A DNA stretch of 64,000 nucleotides from CALGYY01 sp963678485 (GCA_963678485.1 OY782882.1:1240001-1304000), one strand, 5' to 3'; numbered from the stretch's first letter, positions 56,201-63,592 are shown. A program made the numbers and translations. Notes: a model not told the origin generated them from the sequence alone.

Positions 56201-56516
56201 AGTTTATAATGTCTGTGTTTGTATGACTTTGTCTTGCTGGGTGTTTAAGCCATTTTTTTATTATGATATCATTATTTGAATAATTTTGTGCGGTTACTCT
56301 TTTGTTAGACCAAATAGCGCATTCAAAATCTATCAACTCTATATCTTTGTTTGGGGTGATACAGATTTCAACGCCATTGCTTTCAAAGACTGCATAACTT
56401 CTCGTGCTTCTGACAAAATTTAATTCCGCCTCTTCACTAGGTACTATCAGTTGTACCACTTTGTTCTTTGTTCCTGATTTTTCAAAGTATGTAAGACTTA
56501 ATTCTGGAAGTATCAT
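53265..56516 (-). CDS. Superfamily 2 helicase with C-terminal nuclease-like domain (putative defence)
   Basis: A 1083-aa protein. Motif I MPTGTGKT at 151-158, motif II DEAH at about 262-265, motif III FTATPFR and motif VI QFAGRFTR show a type III restriction-like or DEAH helicase core in the first 500 residues. A long middle region is not recognised. Near the C-terminus, GEIADIITI (about 939) followed by VQFYHLKFAK (about 957) and FYEVCGQTQKS resembles a PD-(D/E)XK-like nuclease seen fused to defence helicases; the lysine is in HLK rather than ExK. It is alone between elements D and C, starting 62 bp after D. Defence function is inference from architecture and surroundings. Confidence 0.8.
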   Translation of the reverse strand: MILPELSLTYFEKSGTKNKVVQLIVPSEEAELNFVRSTRSYAVFESNGVEICITPNKDIELIDFECAIWSNKRVTAQNYSNNDIIIKKWLKHPARQSHTNTDIINSWINKFNFVEENIAENKAGLREPQIAALYSILSHLKASDGIGTVVMPTGTGKTETMLSTLIAGKLNKVLITVPSDALRNQIANKFYRLGLLKKFGIVNQDALYPRVGILHQNFSTQADLIEFIDSSNVVVTTMSILTNNSDVTLSLLNDRFSNVFIDEAHHIEANSWKKVRERFDNKKILQFTATPFRSDRKRLDGNIIFNFSLKKAQEQGYFKPINFVPIREYDLEKGDKVIAEKAVEKLREDIDNGLNHILMARCENKNRAETIFELYRGYEDLNPVVVHSSVTGKKEILDKIVKGEHKIIVAVNMLGEGFDLPQLKIAAFHDIRKSLPITLQFAGRFTRTATDNDLGNATFIANLADTDTENELSELYAQDSDWNLLLSTLSADHIEEQIDFNEFIQGFQHLENSKIPFQNIRFALSTVVYKNLYQDNSFNLLNFRNGIPNYEELEYKFHDYNPREQTLVIITASKSEVEWVNYKEVFGLNWQLMVIYYDTEQNLLFIHSSDKSSLYGDVARTVLNDNAALINQLTVFKSFYDINRVSLQNVGLKEFLNRKIRFTMRVGTDIQDALSIAEQQRGEKAFVFGTGYENGEKITLGCSYKGRIWSYLRNDLRGFIEWCKNVGKKLIDENIDPNQVLRETLIPEIITEIPHIYPTHIDWDDNFYDLPESKINIDINGIFSFAYCSINVINANDDGDINFEILTPNGSAKFRKELFIDNQDGNQFANFRMTKLDTVQSSIIIGSKTLDLLEYLNANPPIVWFADGSALQGNEYVQLKHVIQPFPTDNLIDWNWEGIDISKEAQGVNPIATDSIQYRVIQELLESDYDIIYDDDYSGEIADIITIKELDNEINVQFYHLKFAKDGEVNTRIDNFYEVCGQTQKSIHWKHKNGIEFFQHLLRRETKVRNGDERSRLEKGTKHDLERLLGIAKNRKPMNFEIYIVQPSLSKQNVSESIMTLLGVTENYLKEVADINLNVIVNQ

Positions 56517-56577
56517 TTCTGTCCTTTATTTTAGATTTATAGGTCTGTCTTTTATGTGGTGGTCTGTTTTTAGCATT

Positions 56578-56714
56578 GCTGCCAACGTTCGAGGCTTGCT
56601 AACGGCGGGGGAGATTCGAAGCAGATCCGATTCATAATACAACAAAGTTAAATAAAAGAACTATACTATCCGTTAAAATGTCTGCTCCGCTGATAGCAAG
56701 CCTTTGTTATAGCC
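56578..56714 (-). repeat. attC-like palindromic element D
   Basis: 137 bp. The minus strand starts GGCTATAACAAAGGCTTGC and ends CCTCGAACGTTGGCAGCAAT. Stem GGCTTGCTA/TAGCAAGCC and a second pairing near CCGCTG/CGGCG. It starts 17 bp beyond the protease stop. Confidence 0.78.
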
Positions 56715-56731
56715 ATGTGCTATTTATTTTT

Positions 56732-57445
56732 TTATCTTATTATAACTTGTCCAGCTTGTTTTTTTTCGTTTATTAGCCTTTGGATACTCAAATTTAATAT
56801 CTTTTTACATTCAGGGCATAATTCATTATCTGAAGCATAAAAACTTTTTATGTCATTCATTTCAGTCACTCGGACACAATCTGGGCAGTCCGTACAGTAA
56901 TTTAAACCAATCATAAAACATTTGCAACTATAAGAACAATGCATTAAACCGAAGAAGTGTCCAATTTCATGTAATGCAACCTTTGCCAAGTATTGTGCGA
57001 ATATTTTTTCATCATTTTCTGCGTCCTTTTGTATTCTAAATGACGAAATGATGGAAGAAGTCCCACTTGTCATGCCCCGATGAACAAATGTCCCAACCAT
57101 CGTTTCTATTATAATCGGTCTATTCGTGATCCCAATTAATAAATCACATTTTGAGTGCTCATCTCTGAGCTGATGTAAAAAGGTCAAGACATTAGCCGTC
57201 TTTATTGTATCCTTTGAAAATAAAGTATCATTGTCTGGGAAGTCTATTTTATCAAAGACCTTAACTGTAAATTTGTAATATTTCTCTATTTCATTCCTTA
57301 CAATCCTTACAACGGAATCCTGTATCCCGCCAATTGGCAAGATTCCAATTATTATTCGCTTATTTGTCGTGTCGCGGTCAGATTGACTATAAATCCCCGA
57401 AATGGAAAATAAGAATATTATAATAAGCGATATTGTTTTTTTCAT
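56732..57445 (-). CDS. Secreted archaemetzincin-like metalloprotease
   Basis: The Met at 57445 gives signal MKKTISLIIIFLFSISGIYSQ; the frame to 57559 runs back into element E and is rejected. The product is about 237 aa with the metzincin motif HEIGHFFGLMH followed by CSYSCKCFM, close to the archaemetzincin pattern of zinc ligands plus Cys residues and Met-turn. Further CxxC pairs (CTDCPDC, CPECKK) follow. Archaemetzincins are normally cytoplasmic, so the signal peptide is unusual. It is alone between elements E and D, starting 33 bp after E. The substrate is unknown. Confidence 0.8.
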   Translation of the reverse strand: MKKTISLIIIFLFSISGIYSQSDRDTTNKRIIIGILPIGGIQDSVVRIVRNEIEKYYKFTVKVFDKIDFPDNDTLFSKDTIKTANVLTFLHQLRDEHSKCDLLIGITNRPIIIETMVGTFVHRGMTSGTSSIISSFRIQKDAENDEKIFAQYLAKVALHEIGHFFGLMHCSYSCKCFMIGLNYCTDCPDCVRVTEMNDIKSFYASDNELCPECKKILNLSIQRLINEKKQAGQVIIR

Positions 57446-57477
57446 AGTCTCTGTCTGTGCGGAGATTTTCTTGCATT

Positions 57478-57607
57478 GGCTATAACGATCCGGGGCTTGG
57501 TACCGGGCGGGGTTCCACTTAACCCAATCAAAGATATTAAATTTCTTATTATGTTCCAAAAATTATTTCACGCTAAGCCCGCCTGGTACCAAACCCTTGT
57601 TATAGGC
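57478..57607 (-). repeat. attC-like palindromic element E
   Basis: 130 bp. The minus strand starts GCCTATAACAAGGGTTTGG and ends CCGGATCGTTATAGCCAATG. Long stem with GGTACC in both arms (CTTGGTACCGGGCGGG against its partner). Start and end boxes match elements D and F. Confidence 0.8.
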
Positions 57608-57918
57608 TGGAGCGGAATACGGTGGCTGTGCCTTCCAGCGGATGGCACAGGAATTTGTTGCGATAAATTGTTCGTTGTAGATTCCCACTGATGTTTACTA
57701 ATTCAAGAAACCTTCTAGAATTCAATCTCGTTCGTGTTTCGCATGCAGTTAGTTTACAAATTCTGTGACAGCCGCGGGTAAGTAGCGTAAATTTTCACTA
57801 TCCGCACCGAAGTGCGCAAAAGCTCACCACTACCCGCCCCCACAAAAATCAATTAGCAACGCTAATGGTTTTTCTATTCTTCAAAGAGCGAATTAAATTA
57901 TATTGAGTACTACGCCTT
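57608..57918. other. Gene-free spacer between elements E and F
   Basis: About 310 bp with no supportable frame. It contains an imperfect palindrome GCGGGTAAGTAG ... CACTACCCGCC (57773-57838) with an inner GCACCGAAGTGC. It may be a non-coding cassette or the remains of one. Confidence 0.5.
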
Positions 57919-58061
57919 GCCTATAACGGTATCGCGCTTGTATTCGTTGACGTTATTACTTGTGTTTTACATTCGAAGATACAAAATTTAACCTATCTCA
58001 ATCCTGTCATTGTTCCTCTGCCTGTCAATGAATACAAGCGCGTGTTGAGTGCTGGTTAGGC
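57919..58061 (-). repeat. attC-like palindromic element F
   Basis: 143 bp. The minus strand starts GCCTAACCAGCACTCAACAC and ends ATACCGTTATAGGCAAGGC. The stem CGCGCTTGTATTC pairs with GAATACAAGCGCG. Its first box GCCTAAC is the closest to the RYYYAAC consensus of integron attC sites. The second end is GTTATAGGC. Confidence 0.75.
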
Positions 58062-58234
58062 CGCACACATCGCTTTAGTAAGCATTTTAGGAATTGATAA
58101 TGATATGTATTTTCTAATATATATTGTTATTAATTCCGGCGGGATTATTTACCGATTTATCCTCTTCATTGGTTTGTAGGTCGATTCCTTTTGAAAATCT
58201 TAACAAATATAAAATTCATAATCATCTATTACAC

Positions 58235-58265
58235 TTGACTTTATGCGCATTTTTTTGTACCTTTG
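58235..58265 (+). promoter_or_regulatory. Bacteroidota-type promoter reading into non-coding sequence
   Basis: TTG at 58235-58237 and TACCTTTG at 58258-58265 with a 20-bp spacer, an excellent match to TTG-N19-23-TAnnTTTG. No gene follows on the plus strand for over 4 kb. Confidence 0.6.
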
Positions 58266-58328
58266 CCGCGATCTGCGAACGCCTTCGCTTTCAAAATTAA
58301 TTTTGTGCTCGTCATTCGCAGATCACGG
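58265..58328 (+). ncRNA. Possible structured small RNA start (hairpin directly after a promoter)
   Basis: Arms GCCGCGATCTGCGAAC (58265-58280) and ATTCGCAGATCACGGC (58313-58328) pair at 14 of 16 positions. The loop contains the perfect palindrome CAAAATTAATTTTG. It begins at the expected start of transcription from the promoter at 58235. The 3' end is not visible; a T-rich stretch (TTGTTTTTTTCC, about 58350) follows. A DNA-level palindrome related to the cassette elements is the alternative. Confidence 0.35.
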
Positions 58329-58467
58329 CTGATGCCCTTATTGCACATCTTGTTTTTTTCCTTTTTGATTTACCCTGTACAAACCAATAAGATGAAAGAA
58401 AAATAATTCCGCAAAATGCTTACGGGCATCTTTGCTCCGCCCTTCAATAGCGGACTAACTTGCACGC

Positions 58468-58522
58468 AACGTGCTTATTTGTACAACAAAATATTATAAG
58501 CATGCTTAGCGCTTGTTAGCTT
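58468..58522 (-). repeat. Weak attC-like palindrome G
   Basis: The minus strand starts GCTAACAAGCGC and ends GCAAGTTAGTCC, with GCTTAT/ATAAGC in the stem. About 55 bp, much shorter than elements A-F. Reported because its end boxes match the pattern. Confidence 0.35.
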
Positions 58523-58895
58523 TGTTTAATACAATGATACAATATAATTTGTTACCATTGAATTATTAACAAAGAAATTTAATAATCCACTCATTTTACC
58601 CTATGAGTCAAAACACCCCAATTTCTGATGTCGTTTTTTTTGAAAAAACCTCTGTGTCGCATAACACACTAGGGCAAAAATATTTTCATTTTCTACGAAT
58701 AACTATTTATAGTGCTTACGTAAGGCCAACCCTTTGAAAGCCGCTTAAATCTTGCTATTACAAAATATATGATGTTTGCACTAATTAAAGTGGGACAATA
58801 GCCTGTGCCAAATCAAAAATTGAATCTTGATATTCACTTCTAAATATGGCGTAATACAAATTCCTTATATTCAGTCGTATAATATCATACACCCA

Positions 58896-59294
58896 TTATG
58901 TTTCCATGATTAGCACTGTTCTATTAATATCGTCTCCGCAAATCAATAACAGGTAGTTATAGATTTGATAGCACTCATCCCATTCCTCAGATGGAAGTTT
59001 CACTGCATAGGCGAGATCAAGACCTAATTTTTCAAGTAAATACAGTGGAATAGGTTTGTCCATAAATCCAATCATAGAAAGCAGCCTTAACATTTTGTGA
59101 TTATCCTTACGCTGTTTATCCTCATTTTTGGTCATTTCATGCACAATTGCGGCCTTTTCATTAGCTTTCCATACTTTGCACCAAGGATGATATATCATGT
59201 TTTTTCTGCCATAAAAATAGTCATCGCAAACTGGGCATTGGTGACGGTAGTTTCTTGTGGCTGGTCTGTAGTTCTTCGGTAATTTGTAATCCAT
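58896..59294 (-). CDS. Small zinc-finger-like protein
   Basis: A 132-aa protein with CPVCDDYFYGRKN followed by HPWC (Cys-x2-Cys-x13-His-x2-Cys, about residues 20-39), a probable zinc-binding knuckle. The rest is helical with conserved-looking Leu/Trp positions (LPSEEWDECYQIYNYLLLICG). No family was recognised. Isolated gene, possibly a plasmid- or phage-derived regulator. Confidence 0.65.
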   Translation of the reverse strand: MDYKLPKNYRPATRNYRHQCPVCDDYFYGRKNMIYHPWCKVWKANEKAAIVHEMTKNEDKQRKDNHKMLRLLSMIGFMDKPIPLYLLEKLGLDLAYAVKLPSEEWDECYQIYNYLLLICGDDINRTVLIMET

Positions 59295-59456
59295 TGCTTT
59301 TTGTTTTTCTATTAGACATTATTTCCTTCGTTTTTTGACATAGCAGTCGGGCATTACTTTATCATTCCCCTCTTTCTGAGAATATTAGCAAGATCAATTA
59401 GTAAGGTAGCGTCTTTTTCTAGAGAGTTCGAGATTTGCCCTCTTTCCTCCACCTTA

Positions 59457-59487
59457 AACACCTCTTCAACCCGAAGGGGTGTTTTTT
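59457..59487 (+). terminator. Terminator-like hairpin
   Basis: Arms AACACCTCTTC and GAAGGGGTGTT with an AACCC loop, then a run of T. The T-run is on the plus strand, though no plus-strand gene precedes it. CCCGAAGGGGTGTT recurs near 62447 without the hairpin partner. Confidence 0.5.
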
Positions 59488-59778
59488 ATTTAGCGGCTTG
59501 CGAGAAAAATTAATTTTATTTTTCGACGCGGGACGATAAATAAAAAAATCGAAAGAAAAGAGGTGTTTGATGTTGTAAGGCACCCCCCACCGGGTGCATC
59601 CGCCGACAGGCGTACACTCTCCTGCCATTGAGCAGGAATACAGCGAACCATTAAATTGTATTCCTCCAACATTTTGCTGGTTTTTTCGGTGGACTTGATT
59701 TAACTTGAAAAAGTCCACCACTTAATCCATTTTAAAGATTGCTTTCCCCTTTACTATTGAAAATCGCGACTCATCAAT

Positions 59779-59814
59779 TTTGTCGTATATATACTCTTGA
59801 AATATATCGACAAA
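59779..59814. repeat. Inverted repeat, 13-14 bp arms
   Basis: TTTGTCGTATATAT (59779-59792) and ATATATCGACAAA (59802-59814). It lies about 55 bp beyond the stop of the DUF6496 gene. It could be an operator or a weak terminator. Confidence 0.45.
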
Positions 59815-59868
59815 GTGCTATTAAACTACCCTAAACAGAATTCTTATTACTGTTTCTATCTGCTCATT

Positions 59869-60060
59869 TTACTTGCCGGATTTTTGAACCGGAACTTTTA
59901 ATCCAGCTTCTTTTGCTTCACTTATCCCGATAGCAATAGCTTGTTTTCTGCTTTTAACTTTGCCATTTATCCCTTGTTTTCCCGATTTTAAGGTTCCCTC
60001 CTTAAATTCATGCATTACTTTCTCAATTTTTTCTTGAGCCTTTTTTGAATATTTTGTCAT
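59869..60060 (-). CDS. DUF6496 family small basic protein
   Basis: A 63-aa protein rich in Lys with the family pattern YSKKAQEKIEKVMHEFKEG, then LKSGKQGINGKVKSRKQAIAIGISEA. The family is common in Bacteroidota and Proteobacteria; its function is not established. The basic composition suggests nucleic-acid contact. It lies about 50 bp downstream of the Nramp-like gene and may be co-transcribed. Confidence 0.8.
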   Translation of the reverse strand: MTKYSKKAQEKIEKVMHEFKEGTLKSGKQGINGKVKSRKQAIAIGISEAKEAGLKVPVQKSGK

Positions 60061-60111
60061 TGTATTTTGTATTAAGACTTTTTGCAGATATAATCTGTCA
60101 AGGAGTTACTA

Positions 60112-61392
60112 CTATTTAATGATAAACATATAAACTAAAACCACAGATGCAATCGTCATAAGAAAGAATGCTGCAAACCCAAAAATGTTAGACATTCTTC
60201 CATTGGTGAATTTCCCCATTATTTTTTTGTTGTTCGAAATGTGCAGAATGATTGCGATCAAAACAGGTGCGGTCAGACCATATAGAACTGCTGAATAGAT
60301 CAAAGCTTTGATGGGTGAAACACCAACATAATTAAGCGATAGCCCAAGTATCAGTGAAATGGCAATGATAATATAAAAGGCTTTTGCTTTAATGAATTTT
60401 TTATTCAAGCCTTCGCTCCAACCAAAAGTTTCAGTGATGATATAGGAAAGTGAGCCGCTTAAAACCGGAATGGCCAACAGTCCGGTGCCGATCACACCCA
60501 CAGCAAAAAGCAAATAAGCTAAATCTCCCGCTAATGGCTTTAAGGCCTGCGCCGCCTGCTCAACAGTATCAATTTGATGAATCCCCCCATTAAATAAAAT
60601 TGACCCTGTAGTAAGAATGATAAAGAACATAACAAGATTTGAAAATAACATTCCAAAATCGACATCCTTTTTCATTTCGGATATTATTCTTTTATTAACC
60701 ACCAATTTCGGTTTAATCTGCCTTGCATTTTCCACTTCCATGCTGGCCTGCCAAAAGAATAGATAAGGAGAAATAGTAGTACCAAGAATGGCGACAAGCA
60801 TGGTGATAAAGTTTTTGTCAAACTTTATGGTAGGGATAAACGTTGATTTCAACACCAACAACCAATCTTGTTTATATAAAAATGGAACGATGAGATAAAC
60901 CAGAAGCACTAAACAAAGATATTTTAATACTGATGCAATTTTCAAATAAGGCAAGTAAACGATTAACACTAAAAGGAGCAAGGTGAAACCAATGCTAAAA
61001 AATGATGCATCAATCGATGGGAATAAAAGATTGCCGACAGCACCCATCCCGGCAATGTCGGCGCCAATGTTCAATACAATGGCCGGGAAACTAAACAGCA
61101 ACATTAAATATAAAACAGGTTTTGAATAATTCTTTTTGATTGTTCCCGCTAAACCATGTGAGGTAACAATGCCAATTCGTGCACACATTTCCTGTATGGA
61201 AGCCATGAGTGGAAAGGTGAGCAATGCGGTCCAGAGAGTGGAAAATCCATATGCTGCACCGGCTTGTGAGTAAGTCGCTATACCCGAAGGGTCATCATCA
61301 CTTCCCCCCGTAACTAACCCCGGTCCCAGAATTTTCCAAAAACGAATGAGTTTATTTGTCGTTTTACCTATTAGACCTGATGGCGTTTTCAT
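60112..61392 (-). CDS. Nramp-family metal transporter with variant metal-site motifs
   Basis: A 426-aa protein with about eleven membrane helices. The start LGPGLVTGGSDDDPSGIATYSQAGA is the Nramp helix 1 region, but the canonical DPGN reads DPSG. The helix 6 motif, usually MPH, reads SPY in LGTTISPYLFFWQAS. Canonical Nramp proteins import Mn2+/Fe2+ using Asp/Asn and Met at these places. The changes point to a different substrate, possibly as in the Nramp-related magnesium transporters. It is last of a three-gene run with a small membrane protein and a universal stress protein. Confidence 0.85.
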   Translation of the reverse strand: MKTPSGLIGKTTNKLIRFWKILGPGLVTGGSDDDPSGIATYSQAGAAYGFSTLWTALLTFPLMASIQEMCARIGIVTSHGLAGTIKKNYSKPVLYLMLLFSFPAIVLNIGADIAGMGAVGNLLFPSIDASFFSIGFTLLLLVLIVYLPYLKIASVLKYLCLVLLVYLIVPFLYKQDWLLVLKSTFIPTIKFDKNFITMLVAILGTTISPYLFFWQASMEVENARQIKPKLVVNKRIISEMKKDVDFGMLFSNLVMFFIILTTGSILFNGGIHQIDTVEQAAQALKPLAGDLAYLLFAVGVIGTGLLAIPVLSGSLSYIITETFGWSEGLNKKFIKAKAFYIIIAISLILGLSLNYVGVSPIKALIYSAVLYGLTAPVLIAIILHISNNKKIMGKFTNGRMSNIFGFAAFFLMTIASVVLVYMFIIK

Positions 61393-61412
61393 GGATCATT
61401 CGATTTGACATT

Positions 61413-61637
61413 TCATTTCGTTGTGTTAGTTACTGTCTGCTCCTTCAATTGTTTTCGAGGGGCAAATGCAAAATCCACACTTGCTATATAATACATAATA
61501 GCTGAGAATATCAGGACCGTGCCAACCCAAAACCACCATTTATGATGAATCCGTTTCAAGTGAAATCTATGCTTTTGATGATTCCTGCTGCTGTCAATAA
61601 CCTCTTGCAGATTCTGCTTGTGCGTATTTTCATTCAT
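61413..61637 (-). CDS. Small single-helix membrane protein
   Basis: A 74-aa protein. A His/Lys-rich N-terminal half (NHQKHRFHLKRIHHKWW) leads into one membrane helix (FWVGTVLIFSAIMYYIASV) and a short polar tail. The His cluster could bind metal, which fits its place just before an Nramp-like transporter. Its start overlaps the stop of the universal stress protein gene, so they are coupled. Function inferred only from position. Confidence 0.7.
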   Translation of the reverse strand: MNENTHKQNLQEVIDSSRNHQKHRFHLKRIHHKWWFWVGTVLIFSAIMYYIASVDFAFAPRKQLKEQTVTNTTK

Positions 61638-62107
61638 TAGTTCTGTTTTTTTGTGGGGACAATGAAAATCGGAATAGATGTGTGCTTCAAAACTTTTTCA
61701 GTAACACTTCCCATGAGTATATTTTCAAGCCACTTCCGGCTGTGAGAGCCAGCAACAATAATGTCTGCATGGGTTTCTTTCGCAGTCTTCATAATTGATT
61801 CAGCGATATCGCCCTCTTCAACCAAAGTTTGAATAGTTTTATCGCCAAGATGGCGTTTTGATTTATCAAGAAAATCCTGAGCTGTCTTTTTAAGTTCCTC
61901 CAAACCAACTGATAGCTTTTTTTTCATATCCATGAAACCCGAAAATTGCATTATTGGAGAAAATTCCGGCGTAGAATAATATACCGGTTCTTCCATAACA
62001 TGGAGCAAAATCACTTCGGCATTCATGGCTTTTGCCATTGAAAAACCTGCTTCTGCAACTTTCTGTGCGGTTGGATCATAATCCAGCGCAATCAATACTT
62101 TTTTCAT
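61637..62107 (-). CDS. Universal stress protein (UspA family)
   Basis: A 156-aa protein with the UspA fold: KKVLIALDYDPTAQKVAEAGFSMA at the N-terminus and ADIIVAGSHSRKWLENILMGSVTEKVLKH near the C-terminus. The G-x2-G-x9-G-(S/T) nucleotide-binding motif is represented by GSHSRKWLENILMGSVTEK, with the first spacing altered. Cytoplasmic. First gene of the operon with the small membrane protein and the Nramp-like transporter. Confidence 0.9.
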   Translation of the reverse strand: MKKVLIALDYDPTAQKVAEAGFSMAKAMNAEVILLHVMEEPVYYSTPEFSPIMQFSGFMDMKKKLSVGLEELKKTAQDFLDKSKRHLGDKTIQTLVEEGDIAESIMKTAKETHADIIVAGSHSRKWLENILMGSVTEKVLKHTSIPIFIVPTKKQN

Positions 62108-63005
62108 TTAATATGATTTATTTTGCTAATAATTATTTCTGAATCATGTGAAATTCTTTTTTATTGTTTCCATCCATGTGATAATACCAGAATTGCCTTT
62201 CTGCTCATGCCAGTTTCCTTGTACTTTTTGTTTCATTATTCTGATACTAATTGTGAATAATTTTTTAGAGAACAAAGATCAGTCTTATGCTTCCGGGATG
62301 CATTGCACAATTCGAGAGAAGAATTACATGATTCACATGTATTGCAGAGGTGCTTTGGACTCGATAAGCCGGTCAACATATGGCTTAACAGTTGGCTTGC
62401 CATTAAAATATTTTGTCATGATAAATCGGGAAATATTTCTCTTCATCCCGAAGGGGTGTTAAGGATTGTAAGGCCCTCAAAAAAGGGTGCAGTGCTGTTA
62501 CTCCCCAATGGCTCACGAAAAAAAAATGTGGAGCGAAGGAAAACCAGTAACTGTTCGAACTTTTTAGAATGCCTATCTTGGCATTAATCCTGACGAGAAG
62601 TTGGCTTTTCACAGCGTGCCGCGCAATTGGCTAGCATGTTGGGAAGACCTAATACCATTAATTTTAAGGCTTCCTTTGTAGGTGCCCTTTTTTATGAGCC
62701 ATTGATTATATGTAGAAGACTAATGGTAATCATTATACTTATTGATATATGAAGAATGCAATCAAGATGCAGCACACCGCGATCTTGGCTGCGTAGAGGC
62801 GGAGATTGAGCTCCTTCACAATATACAATTCAGGCACAGCTTGAGTTTGGTATGCCAATTGGTAAGCAAAAGCAAATAAATCCCCTTTCCGGTCTCGTTC
62901 ATTTCCTTTATCAGTAAGCCCTCTGCGCGTATTTGCGTTGGCAACAGTGACGGAGACCGGGAAACAAAAACATCACACAATCATGAACCTTAAAAACCTA
63001 TTCTT
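62108..63005. other. Intergenic, about 900 bp, no supportable gene
   Basis: Short frames (62148-62462, 62303-62587) overlap each other and have no recognisable composition. The stretch CCCGAAGGGGTGTT near 62447 and nearby TTGTAAGGCCC resemble parts of 59466-59590. No promoter for the gene at 63006 could be pinned. Confidence 0.5.
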
Positions 63006-63539
63006 ATGAATACACTCGCCAAATGGGCTTTGATCCTGACACTCGGACTCAGTGCGTGCTCTGGCCCCAAATCCTATTTCACACAGGATATCAGAAAAAA
63101 GATTGAACTCAATAAGCTGACTGTTGAACAGATCCAATTTTATGTGGATAGAGACGTAGTATTAAAGAGAGAACTAACTTCAGGAAACATGGAAGTATCC
63201 TCGGGAAAGGTAAAAGTTGAGAACGGGAAATTCATTAATGTCATCGTACTCAAAAAAGGCACCCCAGGTGTATGTGTATCATCGGGGGCAAAGACGATGA
63301 ACGTTTCCTTTGAGCTGGGCGACAACAAAACCCTCTTGTTTAGTGTTCCAACCAGTGGCAAGTCGGAGGCCTATCAGATCTGTGCTGAAGAATGGGCCAA
63401 CAATTACGGAAAGATCACTTACGATGGAGAGGTTTACACCTTACAGCCCGCAGGTTCAGCAGCAGCACTGATGATTAAAAAGTCGGTGATTAGCCGCTGG
63501 GATGTCAAAGTGCACAAAATGAAAGGGCGGAAATTGTAG
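63006..63539 (+). CDS. Predicted lipoprotein
   Basis: A 177-aa product with a lipoprotein signal MNTLAKWALILTLGLSAC. The mature part is not recognised: helical start (SYFTQDIRKKIELNKLTVEQIQFYV), then beta-rich (VEQIQFYVDRDVVLKRE, KVKVENGKFINVIVLKKG). Probably outer-membrane anchored. A terminator follows 24 bp after the stop. Confidence 0.8.
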   Translation: MNTLAKWALILTLGLSACSGPKSYFTQDIRKKIELNKLTVEQIQFYVDRDVVLKRELTSGNMEVSSGKVKVENGKFINVIVLKKGTPGVCVSSGAKTMNVSFELGDNKTLLFSVPTSGKSEAYQICAEEWANNYGKITYDGEVYTLQPAGSAAALMIKKSVISRWDVKVHKMKGRKL

Positions 63540-63562
63540 ACACGTATTTGCTTTCTTGATTT

Positions 63563-63592
63563 TAGGCTTCCTTATGAGGGAGCCTTTTTTTT
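63563..63592 (+). terminator. Rho-independent terminator
   Basis: Hairpin AGGCTTCC-TTATGA-GGGAGCCT followed by eight T, directly after the lipoprotein gene. Confidence 0.85.

Larger units (their letters stand above)
58062..58895. other. Gene-free region with a promoter and two palindromes
   Basis: About 830 bp. It holds a good promoter (58235-58265) followed immediately by an inverted repeat (58265-58328), and a weak attC-like palindrome (58468-58522). I found no credible protein frame. A small RNA is possible. Confidence 0.5.
59295..59868. other. Intergenic with hairpins, no gene
   Basis: About 570 bp. It contains a terminator-like hairpin (59457-59487) and an inverted repeat (59779-59814). 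A 100-codon minus-strand frame at 59419-59721 has a repetitive, basic composition and crosses the hairpin, so I do not call it. Confidence 0.5.

Noticed and set aside
57446..57559. N-terminal extension of the archaemetzincin-like gene
   Set aside because: It enters palindrome E and precedes a perfect signal peptide; the start at 57445 is better.
57766..57838. A seventh full attC-like element between E and F
   Set aside because: The GCGGGTA/TACCCGC palindrome lacks the AAC and GTT end boxes.
59419..59721. 100-codon minus-strand frame
   Set aside because: It runs across a terminator-like hairpin and is basic and low complexity.
62148..62612. Three overlapping short frames upstream of the lipoprotein at 63006
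   Set aside because: They overlap on both strands and none shows coding character.
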